A DNA stretch of 64,000 bases from contig CACHAK010000002.1 of the NCBI GenBank assembly GCA_902577765.1, positions 62,001 through 126,000 on the forward strand. The letters are read 5' to 3'. A model generated the notes under the pieces. The model saw nothing but the letters and a program-made list of their open reading frames with translations. It did not search any database and was not told where the DNA came from. Positions 31,907-39,787 of this stretch are shown piece after piece. The DNA comes from an uncultured Pelagibacteraceae bacterium (GTDB taxonomy: Bacteria > Pseudomonadota > Alphaproteobacteria > Pelagibacterales > AG-422-B15). The stretch's first letter is position 1. The number at the start of each line of letters is the position of its first letter. Both the position numbers and the translations under genes were made by a program.

Positions 31907-32629
31907 ATGTCTAAAGTAGCGTTAGTAACTGGAGGAACAAGGGGAATAGGTGCTGCAATATCTCTTGCTTTAAAAAAGGAGGGGTGCAATGTTGCTGCAA
32001 CCTATAGTTCAAATTCAGATGCAGCAAATAAGTTTTCATCTGAAAACGGTATTGAGGTATTTCAATGGAATGTTGCTGATGCAGGTGCATGTGAAGCGGG
32101 CGTAAAGCAAGTTGCTGATAAGCTGGGTACTGTTGATATTTTAGTGAATAATGCCGGTATTTCCAAAGCTTCAATGGCTCATAAAATGTCAGTTGAACAA
32201 TGGGATGATGTAATAAGAACTGACTTAGATTCAGTTTTTTATATGACAAGATGTGTACTTGAAGGCATGAGAGAAAAATCTTTTGGGAGAATAATCAGCA
32301 TTTCTTCTATTAACGGTCAAAAAGGTGAGATGGGTCTAATAAATTATAGTGCAGCAAAAGCTGGTTTACTAGGTTTTACCAAAGCCTTAGCACAAGAAAC
32401 TGCTAGAAAGAATATTACAGTTAACGCTATTGCACCTGGTTATATTGATACTGAAATTCTAGCCGATGCCTCCGAGGATTTTATGGAAAGTTTAATTGGA
32501 AAAATTCCTGTAGGAAGGCTTGGAACAGTTGATGAGGTTTCACGAATAGTTACATTCCTTGCTAGTGATGAAGCGGGCTTTATAACAGGTTCTACGATAT
32601 CCGCAAACGGTGGACAGTATTTTACTTAA
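31907..32629 (+). CDS. phbB: Acetoacetyl-CoA reductase
   Basis: An SDR enzyme reducing acetoacetyl-CoA to (R)-3-hydroxybutyryl-CoA with NADPH. The 240 residues have the cofactor loop TGGTRGIG at 8-15, NNAGI near 81-85, and the catalytic S134, Y147 and K151. SSINGQKGEMGLINYSAAKA is typical of PhbB rather than FabG. An AGGAGA ribosome-binding site precedes the ATG. Its stop shares TTAA (32626-32629) with the convergent gloB stop. Confidence 0.94.
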   Translation: MSKVALVTGGTRGIGAAISLALKKEGCNVAATYSSNSDAANKFSSENGIEVFQWNVADAGACEAGVKQVADKLGTVDILVNNAGISKASMAHKMSVEQWDDVIRTDLDSVFYMTRCVLEGMREKSFGRIISISSINGQKGEMGLINYSAAKAGLLGFTKALAQETARKNITVNAIAPGYIDTEILADASEDFMESLIGKIPVGRLGTVDEVSRIVTFLASDEAGFITGSTISANGGQYFT

Positions 32630-33384
32630 AAGGAATCTTTGAGATTTCTTATGTGACCGAATACTTCTTCTGGACTTTTTCCCGTAAGCCCCAGTGAGTT
32701 AATCAAATCTTTATCATCTGCCTTTAAGAAAATGTTTAATCTCTTTTCATCCCCAACTGTTGATGGAATAGATGGTATGTTTTGTTTATATAGGTTTTTC
32801 AGATGGTCTATTTTTGATTCTATTTCATCCGACGGGTAAATAGAGCTTATAAAATTTCCATTACTTAAAGTATATTCATGGCCACAGTAAATTTTTGTTT
32901 CATCAGGTAGATCCCTTAATTTTGTAAGAGATTTCCACATCATTTCTGGTGAACCTTCAAAAAGTCTACCACATCCAAGTGAAAACAGCGTGTCCCCTGT
33001 AAAAACAAGTTTTAGGGATTCAAAATAAAAAGCGATGTGGCCCGTAGTATGCCCAGGTATTTCAATTATCTGAGCATTGTGTTCATCAAAATTCCAAATA
33101 TCACCCTCTGAAACCTTTATATCAATTCCTGGTATTCTCTCAAAATCTTTTTTGCTGCCAACTATTTTGCATTCATACTTTTCTTTAAGTTCAAAATTTC
33201 CACCTACATGATCAAAATGATGATGAGTATTGAGTATGAATTTTAAATTAAGTCTGTGTTTATTTAGAACATCAATTACAGGACCTGCTTCAGAAGGATC
33301 AACAACAAATGCATCCCCATTTTTATTTGAGTATATATAAGCATAATTATCGCTTAAGCATTTAACAATTAGTATTTCAGTCAT
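32626..33384 (-). CDS. gloB: Hydroxyacylglutathione hydrolase (glyoxalase II)
   Basis: Hydrolyses S-lactoylglutathione in methylglyoxal detoxification. The 252-residue metallo-beta-lactamase fold protein shows THHHFDHVGG (metal ligands H54, H56, D58, H59), IPGHTTGHIAFY, FTGDTLFSLGCGRLFEG and IYCGHEYTLSN, all glyoxalase II signatures. It is downstream of metW (two-base gap), in the usual alphaproteobacterial metX-metW-gloB vicinity, and may share the riboswitch-controlled transcript. Confidence 0.94.
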   Translation of the reverse strand: MTEILIVKCLSDNYAYIYSNKNGDAFVVDPSEAGPVIDVLNKHRLNLKFILNTHHHFDHVGGNFELKEKYECKIVGSKKDFERIPGIDIKVSEGDIWNFDEHNAQIIEIPGHTTGHIAFYFESLKLVFTGDTLFSLGCGRLFEGSPEMMWKSLTKLRDLPDETKIYCGHEYTLSNGNFISSIYPSDEIESKIDHLKNLYKQNIPSIPSTVGDEKRLNIFLKADDKDLINSLGLTGKSPEEVFGHIRNLKDSF

Positions 33385-33386
33385 AT

Positions 33387-33998
33387 TTAATCCTTTGAAA
33401 CTAAAAAAAGTCCGACTTCATTAAAGTAGCTATCAAGAAAATTTTTTCCACTAAAATTGGAAAGTTTTTTATTAGAAAGATCACCTTTCTTTTCAATTTT
33501 GATTTCTAACTCCTCACATAAATCAATAAAATCATTGATTGTACAAAAATGTAGATTTGGAGTTTCATGCCATGAATAACTTAGTTTCTTGCTTACTGGC
33601 ATTTTTCTATTCAACAATAAACTAGCGCCAATCTTCCAGTGGCCAAAATTCGGAAAGGATATAATTGCTTTTTTAGAAATTCTCACCAATTGCTGCATTA
33701 CTGTTTTAGGACTTTTTGTAGCTTGTAACGTATAAGTAAGTATTGAATAATCAAATAACTTATCTGGATAATCATACAAATCAGTATCTGCATCTCCTTC
33801 AATTACTGAAATGCCTTTTGCTAAACAAAGCTGAACCTTTTTTTGATCGATTTCCATCCCGCGACCATCAATATTTTTATACTCTCTCAAATACTCCAAT
33901 AAAGACCCATCATTGCACCCAACATCAATAACAGAAGCATTGTTAGGAATTAGCTCAGCAATTACTCCAAAATCTTTGTTCTCGTTTATTAAGCTCAT
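33387..33998 (-). CDS. metW: MetW, methionine-biosynthesis partner protein
   Basis: A 203-residue SAM-methyltransferase-like protein. Motif I is VIDVGCNDGSLLEYLRE, followed by GRGMEIDQKKVQLCLAKG and the MetW-specific FPNFGHWKIGASLLLNRKMPVSK, quoted in part, and WHETPNLHFCTI. Known MetW proteins act with MetX in homoserine O-acylation; the exact chemistry is not fully settled. It overlaps the metX stop by four bases, supporting a joint role and joint control by the upstream SAM-II element. Confidence 0.94.
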   Translation of the reverse strand: MSLINENKDFGVIAELIPNNASVIDVGCNDGSLLEYLREYKNIDGRGMEIDQKKVQLCLAKGISVIEGDADTDLYDYPDKLFDYSILTYTLQATKSPKTVMQQLVRISKKAIISFPNFGHWKIGASLLLNRKMPVSKKLSYSWHETPNLHFCTINDFIDLCEELEIKIEKKGDLSNKKLSNFSGKNFLDSYFNEVGLFLVSKD

Positions 33999-35110
33999 AA
34001 ATTTTCAAATGTTGAATTAATGAATCCTTTTATCGCCTCAAAAAACTTTGGTTCATCCAATAGGAATGAGTCATGACCGTTTTCAGTTTCAATTTCAATA
34101 AAACTGACATTAAGCCCAAGAGAGTTGAAAACTTTTACAATTTTTTTGTTTTCAGATGTCGGGTATAGCCAATCACTGGTAAATGACACACAAAGAATTT
34201 TAGATTGCGTTTTTTTAAAGGCCTCTATTAAGGAGCCATTATTTGCTGAGGAAACATCAAAATAATCCATTGCCCGAGTAATATACAGATAGCTGTTTGC
34301 ATCAAAGCGATCAACAAAAGTAAATCCTTGATGTCTTAAGTAACTTTCAATTTGAAAATTGGCATCAAAAGAATAATCCAAGCTATTTTTATCTTGGAGA
34401 TTTCTTCCAAACTTACTTTGTAGAGCTTCTTTAGATAGATATGAAATATGTGCTGCCATTCTAGCTACTGAAAGCCCTTTCATGGGTTTTTTATCAGAAT
34501 GATAGTAATTTCCTGATTGCCAGTTTGGATCAGCCATTATGGACTGCCTTGCAAGCTCATTTAATGCAATGTTTTGAGCCGAATGGTTTGTTGCAGTTGC
34601 AATAGGAACTGCTGAATGTACCATTTCAGGAAACTTTGAAAGCCATTCGAGTACCAACATGCCCCCCATCGATCCGCCAGTAACACAGAATATTTTCTCA
34701 ATTCCCAAATAATCAATTAATAATTTTTGAGCTCTGACCATATCTGCAATTGTAATTACAGGAAAATCAGTTGCGAATTCTTTACCGTTTTCAGGATTTA
34801 TTTCTTTTGGACCCGTTGATCCCATGCACCCACCAATAACATTAGGGCAAATGACGAAGAACTTGTTCGTATCAATTGGTTTATCGGGCCCTACAACCAT
34901 CGACCACCAGCCATTTTTTTTTGTAATGGGATGATCACTTGCCACATATTGATCGCCAGTCAATGCATGACAAACTAAGATTGAATTATTTTTTTCATCG
35001 TTAAGTTTGCCATATGTTGTATATGCAGTTTTAAATTTAGATAAACTTCCACCTCCGTCCAAATTTAATGGTTCATCTTCTGCTAAAGTAACAATTTTAT
35101 TTTCACTCAT
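33995..35110 (-). CDS. metX: Homoserine O-acetyltransferase
   Basis: Acylates homoserine in methionine synthesis. I start it at ATG 35110 (371 residues, MSENKIVTLAEDEPLNLDGG), because the open frame upstream to 35140 runs through a terminator hairpin. The alpha/beta-hydrolase fold shows the nucleophile elbow VTGGSMGGMLVLEW, FVICPNVIGGCMGSTGP, the acid in SFTSDWLYP and the histidine in NGHDSFLLD. Acetyl or succinyl preference is not certain from sequence. Expression should fall when SAM is abundant, through the SAM-II riboswitch and terminator just upstream. Confidence 0.94.
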   Translation of the reverse strand: MSENKIVTLAEDEPLNLDGGGSLSKFKTAYTTYGKLNDEKNNSILVCHALTGDQYVASDHPITKKNGWWSMVVGPDKPIDTNKFFVICPNVIGGCMGSTGPKEINPENGKEFATDFPVITIADMVRAQKLLIDYLGIEKIFCVTGGSMGGMLVLEWLSKFPEMVHSAVPIATATNHSAQNIALNELARQSIMADPNWQSGNYYHSDKKPMKGLSVARMAAHISYLSKEALQSKFGRNLQDKNSLDYSFDANFQIESYLRHQGFTFVDRFDANSYLYITRAMDYFDVSSANNGSLIEAFKKTQSKILCVSFTSDWLYPTSENKKIVKVFNSLGLNVSFIEIETENGHDSFLLDEPKFFEAIKGFINSTFENL

Positions 35111-35120
35111 AATTTTTTCC

Positions 35121-35155
35121 AAAAAAAAACCGCCCAACAACTAAGTTTGGCGGTT
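35121..35155 (-). terminator. Intrinsic terminator between SAM-II riboswitch and metX
   Basis: On the minus strand AACCGCC (35155-35149) pairs with GGCGGTT (35134-35128) across a 14-base loop in which GTT/AAC can pair further, and a run of nine T follows (35129-35121). It lies in the leader, 10 bases before the metX ATG. It therefore looks like an attenuator controlled by the riboswitch rather than the end of an upstream gene. Confidence 0.85.
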
Positions 35156-35161
35156 TCAACT

Positions 35162-35216
35162 ACCTCTTTAGCTGCATTTTTATTGCGCCCGCAAGCTGTG
35201 CTCAAATCGGCGCAAT
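35162..35216 (-). promoter_or_regulatory. SAM-II riboswitch aptamer upstream of metX
   Basis: The minus-strand leader shows the SAM-II layout. P1 is a perfect 7-bp stem, TTGCGCC (35215-35209) with GGCGCAA (35189-35183). The enclosed loop contains GATTTGAGC and CTTGC. The 3' part contains AATAAAAATGCAGCTAAAGAGG. These match the order GATTT..., CTTGC, GATAAA-like, GCTAAA, AGG of the metX SAM-II element known from marine bacteria. SAM-II forms a pseudoknot that binds S-adenosylmethionine and lowers expression of methionine genes. P1, the conserved loops and the metX context agree. Confidence 0.88.
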
Positions 35217-35222
35217 TCATGT

Positions 35223-35249
35223 ATTATATATTCAATAGGATATTGTCAA
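35223..35249 (-). promoter_or_regulatory. Sigma-70 type promoter for the metX leader
   Basis: On the minus strand a perfect TTGACA (35249-35244) is followed by TATAAT (35228-35223) with a 15-base spacer; an alternative -10 TAATAC gives 17. The predicted start, near 35215, falls at the first base of riboswitch stem P1, which strongly supports promoter, aptamer and terminator as one unit. Confidence 0.75.
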
Positions 35250-35323
35250 ATTAGAAGATTTATTTATTTCAAAGATTTTCTTTCAAATTTAGCGATATTC
35301 ACCTATTTATAGCCAATTGAAAT

Positions 35324-36388
35324 ATGAAAAAACTTAAAAATATAAAGCTTTACGAAGGAGGCATTTCATCAATTCCTGGCAAAAAGCAAGTTATTAAGGT
35401 TTCCTCTAATGAGTCACCATTTGGTCCGAGCTTGCGAGTACAAAAGGCGATATCAACGGCTAAGTCAAAAACTCACAAATACCCTGACGGAAATAGTCTG
35501 GAATTAAAAAATGCCTTATCAAAAAAAACCAAATTAAATATCAACAACCTCTTCGTTGGAAATGGATCAGACGAGATACTAGGCCTGGCTTGTCAACTTT
35601 TTCTAAATAAAGGAGACGAAGTTATTATTCCTAAACACAGTTTTTTAATGTTTGAAATTTACTCTAAAATCAGTGGGGGCGTTGTTAAACGTTCATCAAC
35701 AAAAAATTTACGTTTTGATGTAAAAAGTATTTTAAATAAAATCACAAAAAAAACTAAAATTATATTTATTGCGCAGCCCAATAATCCAACAGGATTTTAT
35801 CTATCCAAAGAAGAATTAAGATTGCTTATCTCACGTGTCCCTAAGAAGATATTTATAATTATTGATTCTGCCTATGCAGAATATGTAACTGATAAAGATT
35901 ACTCTAATGGCATTAACTTTGCCAAAAAATATAAAAATATCATTGTCACTAGAACTTTCTCAAAAATTTATGGTTTGGCGTCCTTAAGATTGGGTTGGTG
36001 CTATGCCCATACAGATATAATAAAATTAATGAATAAAGTGAGAGGGCCATTTAACGTAAATCAAATTGCCCAACTTGCCGGCGTTGAGGCATTAAAAGAT
36101 AAAAAATATGAAAAAAATGCAATAAACCATAACAAATTTTGGCTAAAAAAAATGAATAGTGAACTAAGTAAATTGCCAGTACTTGTTTATGATAGCAGAG
36201 CAAATTTTCTACTCATTAATGTAGGCAAATCTGTAAAAAAACTAAATCAGTATTTATTGTCAAAATCAATTATTGTAAGGTTAATGGATAAGTATAATCT
36301 TCCAGATTGCATTAGGTTATCTATTGGTAAATCTACAGAAAATAGAAAAGTCCTTAAAGCTATGAAAGAGTTTTATAATGCCAAGTAA
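35324..36388 (+). CDS. hisC: Histidinol-phosphate / aromatic aminotransferase
   Basis: A class I/II PLP aminotransferase, 354 residues. Visible features are KVSSNESPFGPS near the start, FVGNGSDEILGLACQ, QPNNPTGFYLS, DSAYAEYV, and the PLP-lysine block TRTFSKIYGLASLRLGW. The family acts on histidinol phosphate, and related members transaminate prephenate or phenylpyruvate-type acids. The gene overlaps tyrA by 11 bases, which suggests a role in tyrosine/phenylalanine synthesis, possibly alongside histidine. Confidence 0.9.
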   Translation: MKKLKNIKLYEGGISSIPGKKQVIKVSSNESPFGPSLRVQKAISTAKSKTHKYPDGNSLELKNALSKKTKLNINNLFVGNGSDEILGLACQLFLNKGDEVIIPKHSFLMFEIYSKISGGVVKRSSTKNLRFDVKSILNKITKKTKIIFIAQPNNPTGFYLSKEELRLLISRVPKKIFIIIDSAYAEYVTDKDYSNGINFAKKYKNIIVTRTFSKIYGLASLRLGWCYAHTDIIKLMNKVRGPFNVNQIAQLAGVEALKDKKYEKNAINHNKFWLKKMNSELSKLPVLVYDSRANFLLINVGKSVKKLNQYLLSKSIIVRLMDKYNLPDCIRLSIGKSTENRKVLKAMKEFYNAK

Positions 36389-37304
36389 GAAGAGACCATT
36401 TAAAAAAATTAGTATAATTGGTTTGGGTTTAATAGGTTCTTCTATTGCCTTAGCTATAAAAAAGAAAAAACTAGCAGAAATTACCTCTGGTTACTCCAGG
36501 TCTTTAAAAACAAGAACTATCGCGAAAAAACTTAAATTAACAAGTGAAATAAAAAATAATATATCAGACTGCGTAAAGAATTCAGATTTGGTTATTATTT
36601 GTACTCACTTAAGCAGTTACAAAAGTATTTTTAAAAAGATATCACCACATCTTACTAAAGATGCCATTGTAACAGATGTTGGATCTGCGAAAGAGTCTTC
36701 AATTTCAGAAGTCGAGAGTTTAATTAAAAAAAAGATAAATTTTGTACCTGCTCATCCTATTGCTGGTACTGAAAAAAGTGGGCCAAAAGCTGGCTTTGCT
36801 GAACTATTCGAAGAAAGATGGTGCATAATTACACCTTTAAAAGGCAATAAAACCAGAGACATAAATAAAGTAAAAACTTTTTGGAAAAAATTGGGAAGCA
36901 AAATAGAAACTATGACTCCTTCTAGACATGACAAAGTAATGGCAGTGACTTCTCATTTGCCCCATCTAATTGCTTATAATATGGTCCATACAGCAGCTGA
37001 TTTAGAAAACTTTACAAAATCAGATATTGTGAAGTATAGCGCGAGTGGATTTAGAGATTTCACAAGAATTGCTTCCTCAGATCCTACTATGTGGAGAGAT
37101 GTAATTTTGGCAAACAGAGAAGCTGTATTAGAAATGATTGGTAGATTTTCTGAAGACCTGAGTGCTATACAAAAATCAATACGGTGGGAAGACGGAGATA
37201 GTTTGCATAAGTTATTTTCAAAAACAAGAATTGTGCGTGAGAAAATAATTAAAGCAGGTCAAGACACTTCTGATGCCGATTTTGGTAGATCAAAAAGAAA
37301 ATAA
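36378..37304 (+). CDS. tyrA: Prephenate/arogenate dehydrogenase
   Basis: Carries out the oxidative decarboxylation of prephenate or arogenate in tyrosine synthesis. The 308 residues have a Rossmann loop ISIIGLGLIGSSIALAI, the catalytic block FVPAHPIAGTEKSGPKAG, and VTSHLPHLIAYNMV, with SASGFRDFTRIASSDPTMW typical of cyclohexadienyl dehydrogenases. No chorismate mutase or ACT domain is fused. It overlaps hisC by 11 bases and, at its 3' end, the opposing DUF2125 gene by 15 bases. Confidence 0.94.
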   Translation: MPSKKRPFKKISIIGLGLIGSSIALAIKKKKLAEITSGYSRSLKTRTIAKKLKLTSEIKNNISDCVKNSDLVIICTHLSSYKSIFKKISPHLTKDAIVTDVGSAKESSISEVESLIKKKINFVPAHPIAGTEKSGPKAGFAELFEERWCIITPLKGNKTRDINKVKTFWKKLGSKIETMTPSRHDKVMAVTSHLPHLIAYNMVHTAADLENFTKSDIVKYSASGFRDFTRIASSDPTMWRDVILANREAVLEMIGRFSEDLSAIQKSIRWEDGDSLHKLFSKTRIVREKIIKAGQDTSDADFGRSKRK

Positions 37305-38024
37305 TTCCTTTAAATCGATCAAAGGGATGAAAAGCACAGAAATAATTCCATCTTTAATTACCAAAGGTGTACTAAACAAATTATCATTGTTTTCAACATT
37401 TGACACATCTAGTTGAATATTGCCATTTAAATTTGTACTTAAATCAGAAATTTTTCCCTCTAGCAAAATTCTTGTTTCATTTTTAAATGAGTCTAAAACA
37501 TTTGATGCAAGGGCTGTAAAAAAAATGCGGTAGCCATTTTCATTAACTTTATTCATTTTAAAAATAATTTTTCTTATATTCTCTATATTGTAATCACCTA
37601 TGTTCAGACTCATATCATTTGAAATTGAATAAATCTCATTAATTTGTCCTTTATCCATCGTTAATCTGAGCTGAATATCATTCAAAAAAAAATTTAAAGA
37701 GTCATCTTCATTAAAAGAACTATTTATTTTATCCGTTCTCACCATTAGTTTACTTATATCGAAAGGATTCATATCAATTTTTATATTTCCTATTTCTATA
37801 TTAGATAGGCTCTCTGATCTGTTGAGATTAGGATTTATAATCAAACCTGATATTCTGTAAGGATACCCCGTCACCCTCAAGTCGTTATACTCAATGTTGT
37901 ATTTTTCAAGATTGCTTGATAATTGGGATTTCAACTGAAAAGAAATAAATATCCAATAAATTGAATAAAAGACCAAAATAGCAAATACCAAAACGATTAT
38001 TCTATTAAATGAAAATATCTTCAT
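37290..38024 (-). CDS. DUF2125-like membrane-anchored protein
   Basis: A 244-residue protein with one N-terminal membrane segment (about 9-31) and an exported remainder. It contains NDLRVTGYPYRISGLIINPN, matching the GFPYR-type motif at the start of the alphaproteobacterial DUF2125 domain, followed by repeated beta-strand-like stretches. The function is unknown. A position behind tyrA and beside plsC is usual for this family and supports the assignment more than the weak sequence match. An AsmA-like envelope or lipid-transfer fold is possible but not shown. Confidence 0.7.
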   Translation of the reverse strand: MKIFSFNRIIVLVFAILVFYSIYWIFISFQLKSQLSSNLEKYNIEYNDLRVTGYPYRISGLIINPNLNRSESLSNIEIGNIKIDMNPFDISKLMVRTDKINSSFNEDDSLNFFLNDIQLRLTMDKGQINEIYSISNDMSLNIGDYNIENIRKIIFKMNKVNENGYRIFFTALASNVLDSFKNETRILLEGKISDLSTNLNGNIQLDVSNVENNDNLFSTPLVIKDGIISVLFIPLIDLKELFSF

Positions 38025-38755
38025 TTTGGATATTTAATCTTGGCCTCTTCAAGCAGTTTATCAGACTGATTTTCAATAGAATTATATAATTTTTCTGTAA
38101 ATTCAGTTTTATCTAGTCCTGGTTCAATTGGTTTTAAAAATTCAATTACCATTTTACCAGGATAACGAAGAAATCGTCTCCTTGACCAAAAGTAACCACA
38201 ATTAATTGCAACTGGTAGACAAGGAATTTTGAGACCATCGTACAAAGCTGTAACGCCATACTTATATGGGCGACGTTCACCAATTGGTGTTCTGGTTCCT
38301 TCAGGAAAAATTAATAAAGGACGGGGATCATTGTCCATACTTCTTTTTGCAGAATTCACCATTGCCTGAATATTTGTTTCCCCTTTTCTTCTATCGACAT
38401 ATATGAAATTGGCTTTCTTAAAACAAAGTCCAACAATTGGTATAAATAATAATTGTTTCTTTGCAATTATTGACGGTGTTTCAATCGCTTCATTAAGAAA
38501 AATAGCTTCTGCAAGAGATTGATGTTTAGCAGCTATGAGATATTTACGAGTGCTTGGAATGTTTTCTAACCCACGGTACTCAACTTCTAGATTTGCAAAT
38601 AGCTTGAGGCTTAATTTTGTATGTGTTGATTGAAAACGTATGATGCCAAGCATATGTATTTTAGGTAAGAAAAAAAGTATAGGCGCAAAAAAAATACAAA
38701 TTAATAATACAATATAAAATGCTAAATTTGCTAAAAGAGATCTTACATAAATCAT
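38021..38755 (-). CDS. plsC: 1-Acylglycerol-3-phosphate acyltransferase
   Basis: A membrane-bound acyltransferase making phosphatidic acid. The 244 residues have an N-terminal hydrophobic segment (about 10-32), the first motif KHQSLAEAIFL, FIYVDRRKGET, the third motif LLIFPEGTRTPIGERRPYK, and VAINCGYFWSRR. The catalytic HX4D motif appears here as HX4E (HQSLAE). Glutamate at this place is known in LpxL-type acyltransferases, so activity is likely, but the acyl acceptor could differ. Overlaps DUF2125 by four bases. Confidence 0.88.
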   Translation of the reverse strand: MIYVRSLLANLAFYIVLLICIFFAPILFFLPKIHMLGIIRFQSTHTKLSLKLFANLEVEYRGLENIPSTRKYLIAAKHQSLAEAIFLNEAIETPSIIAKKQLLFIPIVGLCFKKANFIYVDRRKGETNIQAMVNSAKRSMDNDPRPLLIFPEGTRTPIGERRPYKYGVTALYDGLKIPCLPVAINCGYFWSRRRFLRYPGKMVIEFLKPIEPGLDKTEFTEKLYNSIENQSDKLLEEAKIKYPK

Positions 38756-38758
38756 AAT

Positions 38759-39337
38759 TTAAAGTCCTATACTCAAACTTATTTTTGTCCTTAAATATTT
38801 TATATACTCTACAATTAATTTCTTCATACGAATATTTATTTTTTGATTGTCATATTTTACACCATAATAGAAAGTTTCTTTATCTAATAAAAGTCGATTT
38901 ACCTCGAGTTCAACTCTTGGTAGATGGTAATCAGATGTTATTAACAAAATATTTTTAATATTATTATTCTTTTTCCAAAAGAAAATTTCTCTAACATTTT
39001 CGAAGGTATTTGTTGAAATACTCTCAAGTTCAACACAACAATTAAACAGCTGATTGAATTTTGGAAATTCATTTTTTATTTCCTCAATAGAAATTTCTTT
39101 ATTAACTCCTGATATTAAAAGTTTGGACCCAATCTCACTATTAAGTATTTTAAGTCCCTCTAATATTCTAAATTTATCACCAGTGAGTACGACTATTCCT
39201 TCAATTTCTTTTTTATTGAGGTCTGTATTTTTATAGCTTTGAATGTTGAAGAGAAAGAAATTAAATTGTAAGAGTAAGATAATTACAAATAAAAGTAGAG
39301 AAAAATGAATGTAATGTGATTTTAATTCATTAATCAT
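38759..39337 (-). CDS. DUF218 / YdcF-like membrane protein
   Basis: A 192-residue protein with one N-terminal membrane helix (about 11-33) and a DUF218 domain outside it: EGIVVLTGDKFRILEGLKIL, KLLISGV, ESISTNTFENVREIFFW and LLITSDYHLPRVELEVNRLL. The last two match the TxxN and SDxxH pieces of the YdcF/SanA/ElyC group, implicated in envelope maintenance; no enzymatic activity is firmly assigned. It lies three bases upstream of plsC. Confidence 0.85.
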   Translation of the reverse strand: MINELKSHYIHFSLLLFVIILLLQFNFFLFNIQSYKNTDLNKKEIEGIVVLTGDKFRILEGLKILNSEIGSKLLISGVNKEISIEEIKNEFPKFNQLFNCCVELESISTNTFENVREIFFWKKNNNIKNILLITSDYHLPRVELEVNRLLLDKETFYYGVKYDNQKINIRMKKLIVEYIKYLRTKISLSIGL

Positions 39338-39397
39338 TTTAAATAAGTTACACTATTTTACTGCTAATAATTACAATTAATAAAATTAAGTAAGACT

Positions 39398-39787
39398 ATG
39401 ATAATATCCTGTCCATCATGTTCGGCAAAGTATCTAGTAAATATAGAGGATATTGGCTTTGGCAGACAGGTTAAATGTACAAGATGCAACCATTCTTGGT
39501 TTCATGAAAATAAGAATTATGAAAATGATAAAAAGTTACAAATAGAGGAAATTGTTAATACTTACGCAGAACGGGATCATTCAAAGGATCAGAATTTACC
39601 AGTTGTTTATGAAAAAAACAAAACAAGTATTCCTCTCCCATTTCTACTTTTATTGACCCCAGTAATTTTCATATCAATCGATGCGGTTATACAAAACTCA
39701 GATGTAAATGCATTTGAATTGAGCAGGTCAATTAACAGTTATATTGATTATATATTAGAACAAATAAGAAGCTTCTTTTCTTATTAA
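39398..39787 (+). CDS. MJ0042-type zinc-ribbon protein with one membrane segment
   Basis: 129 residues. The N-terminus CPSCSAKYLVN...VKCTRCNHSWFH has two CxxC pairs, the MJ0042/zinc_ribbon_5 motif found at the start of many alphaproteobacterial membrane proteins. A hydrophobic segment (PFLLLLTPVIFISIDAVI, about 77-95) follows. Function is unknown; the ribbon probably binds zinc on the cytosolic side. Its stop shares TTAA (39784-39787) with the opposing lysA stop. Confidence 0.85.
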   Translation: MIISCPSCSAKYLVNIEDIGFGRQVKCTRCNHSWFHENKNYENDKKLQIEEIVNTYAERDHSKDQNLPVVYEKNKTSIPLPFLLLLTPVIFISIDAVIQNSDVNAFELSRSINSYIDYILEQIRSFFSY

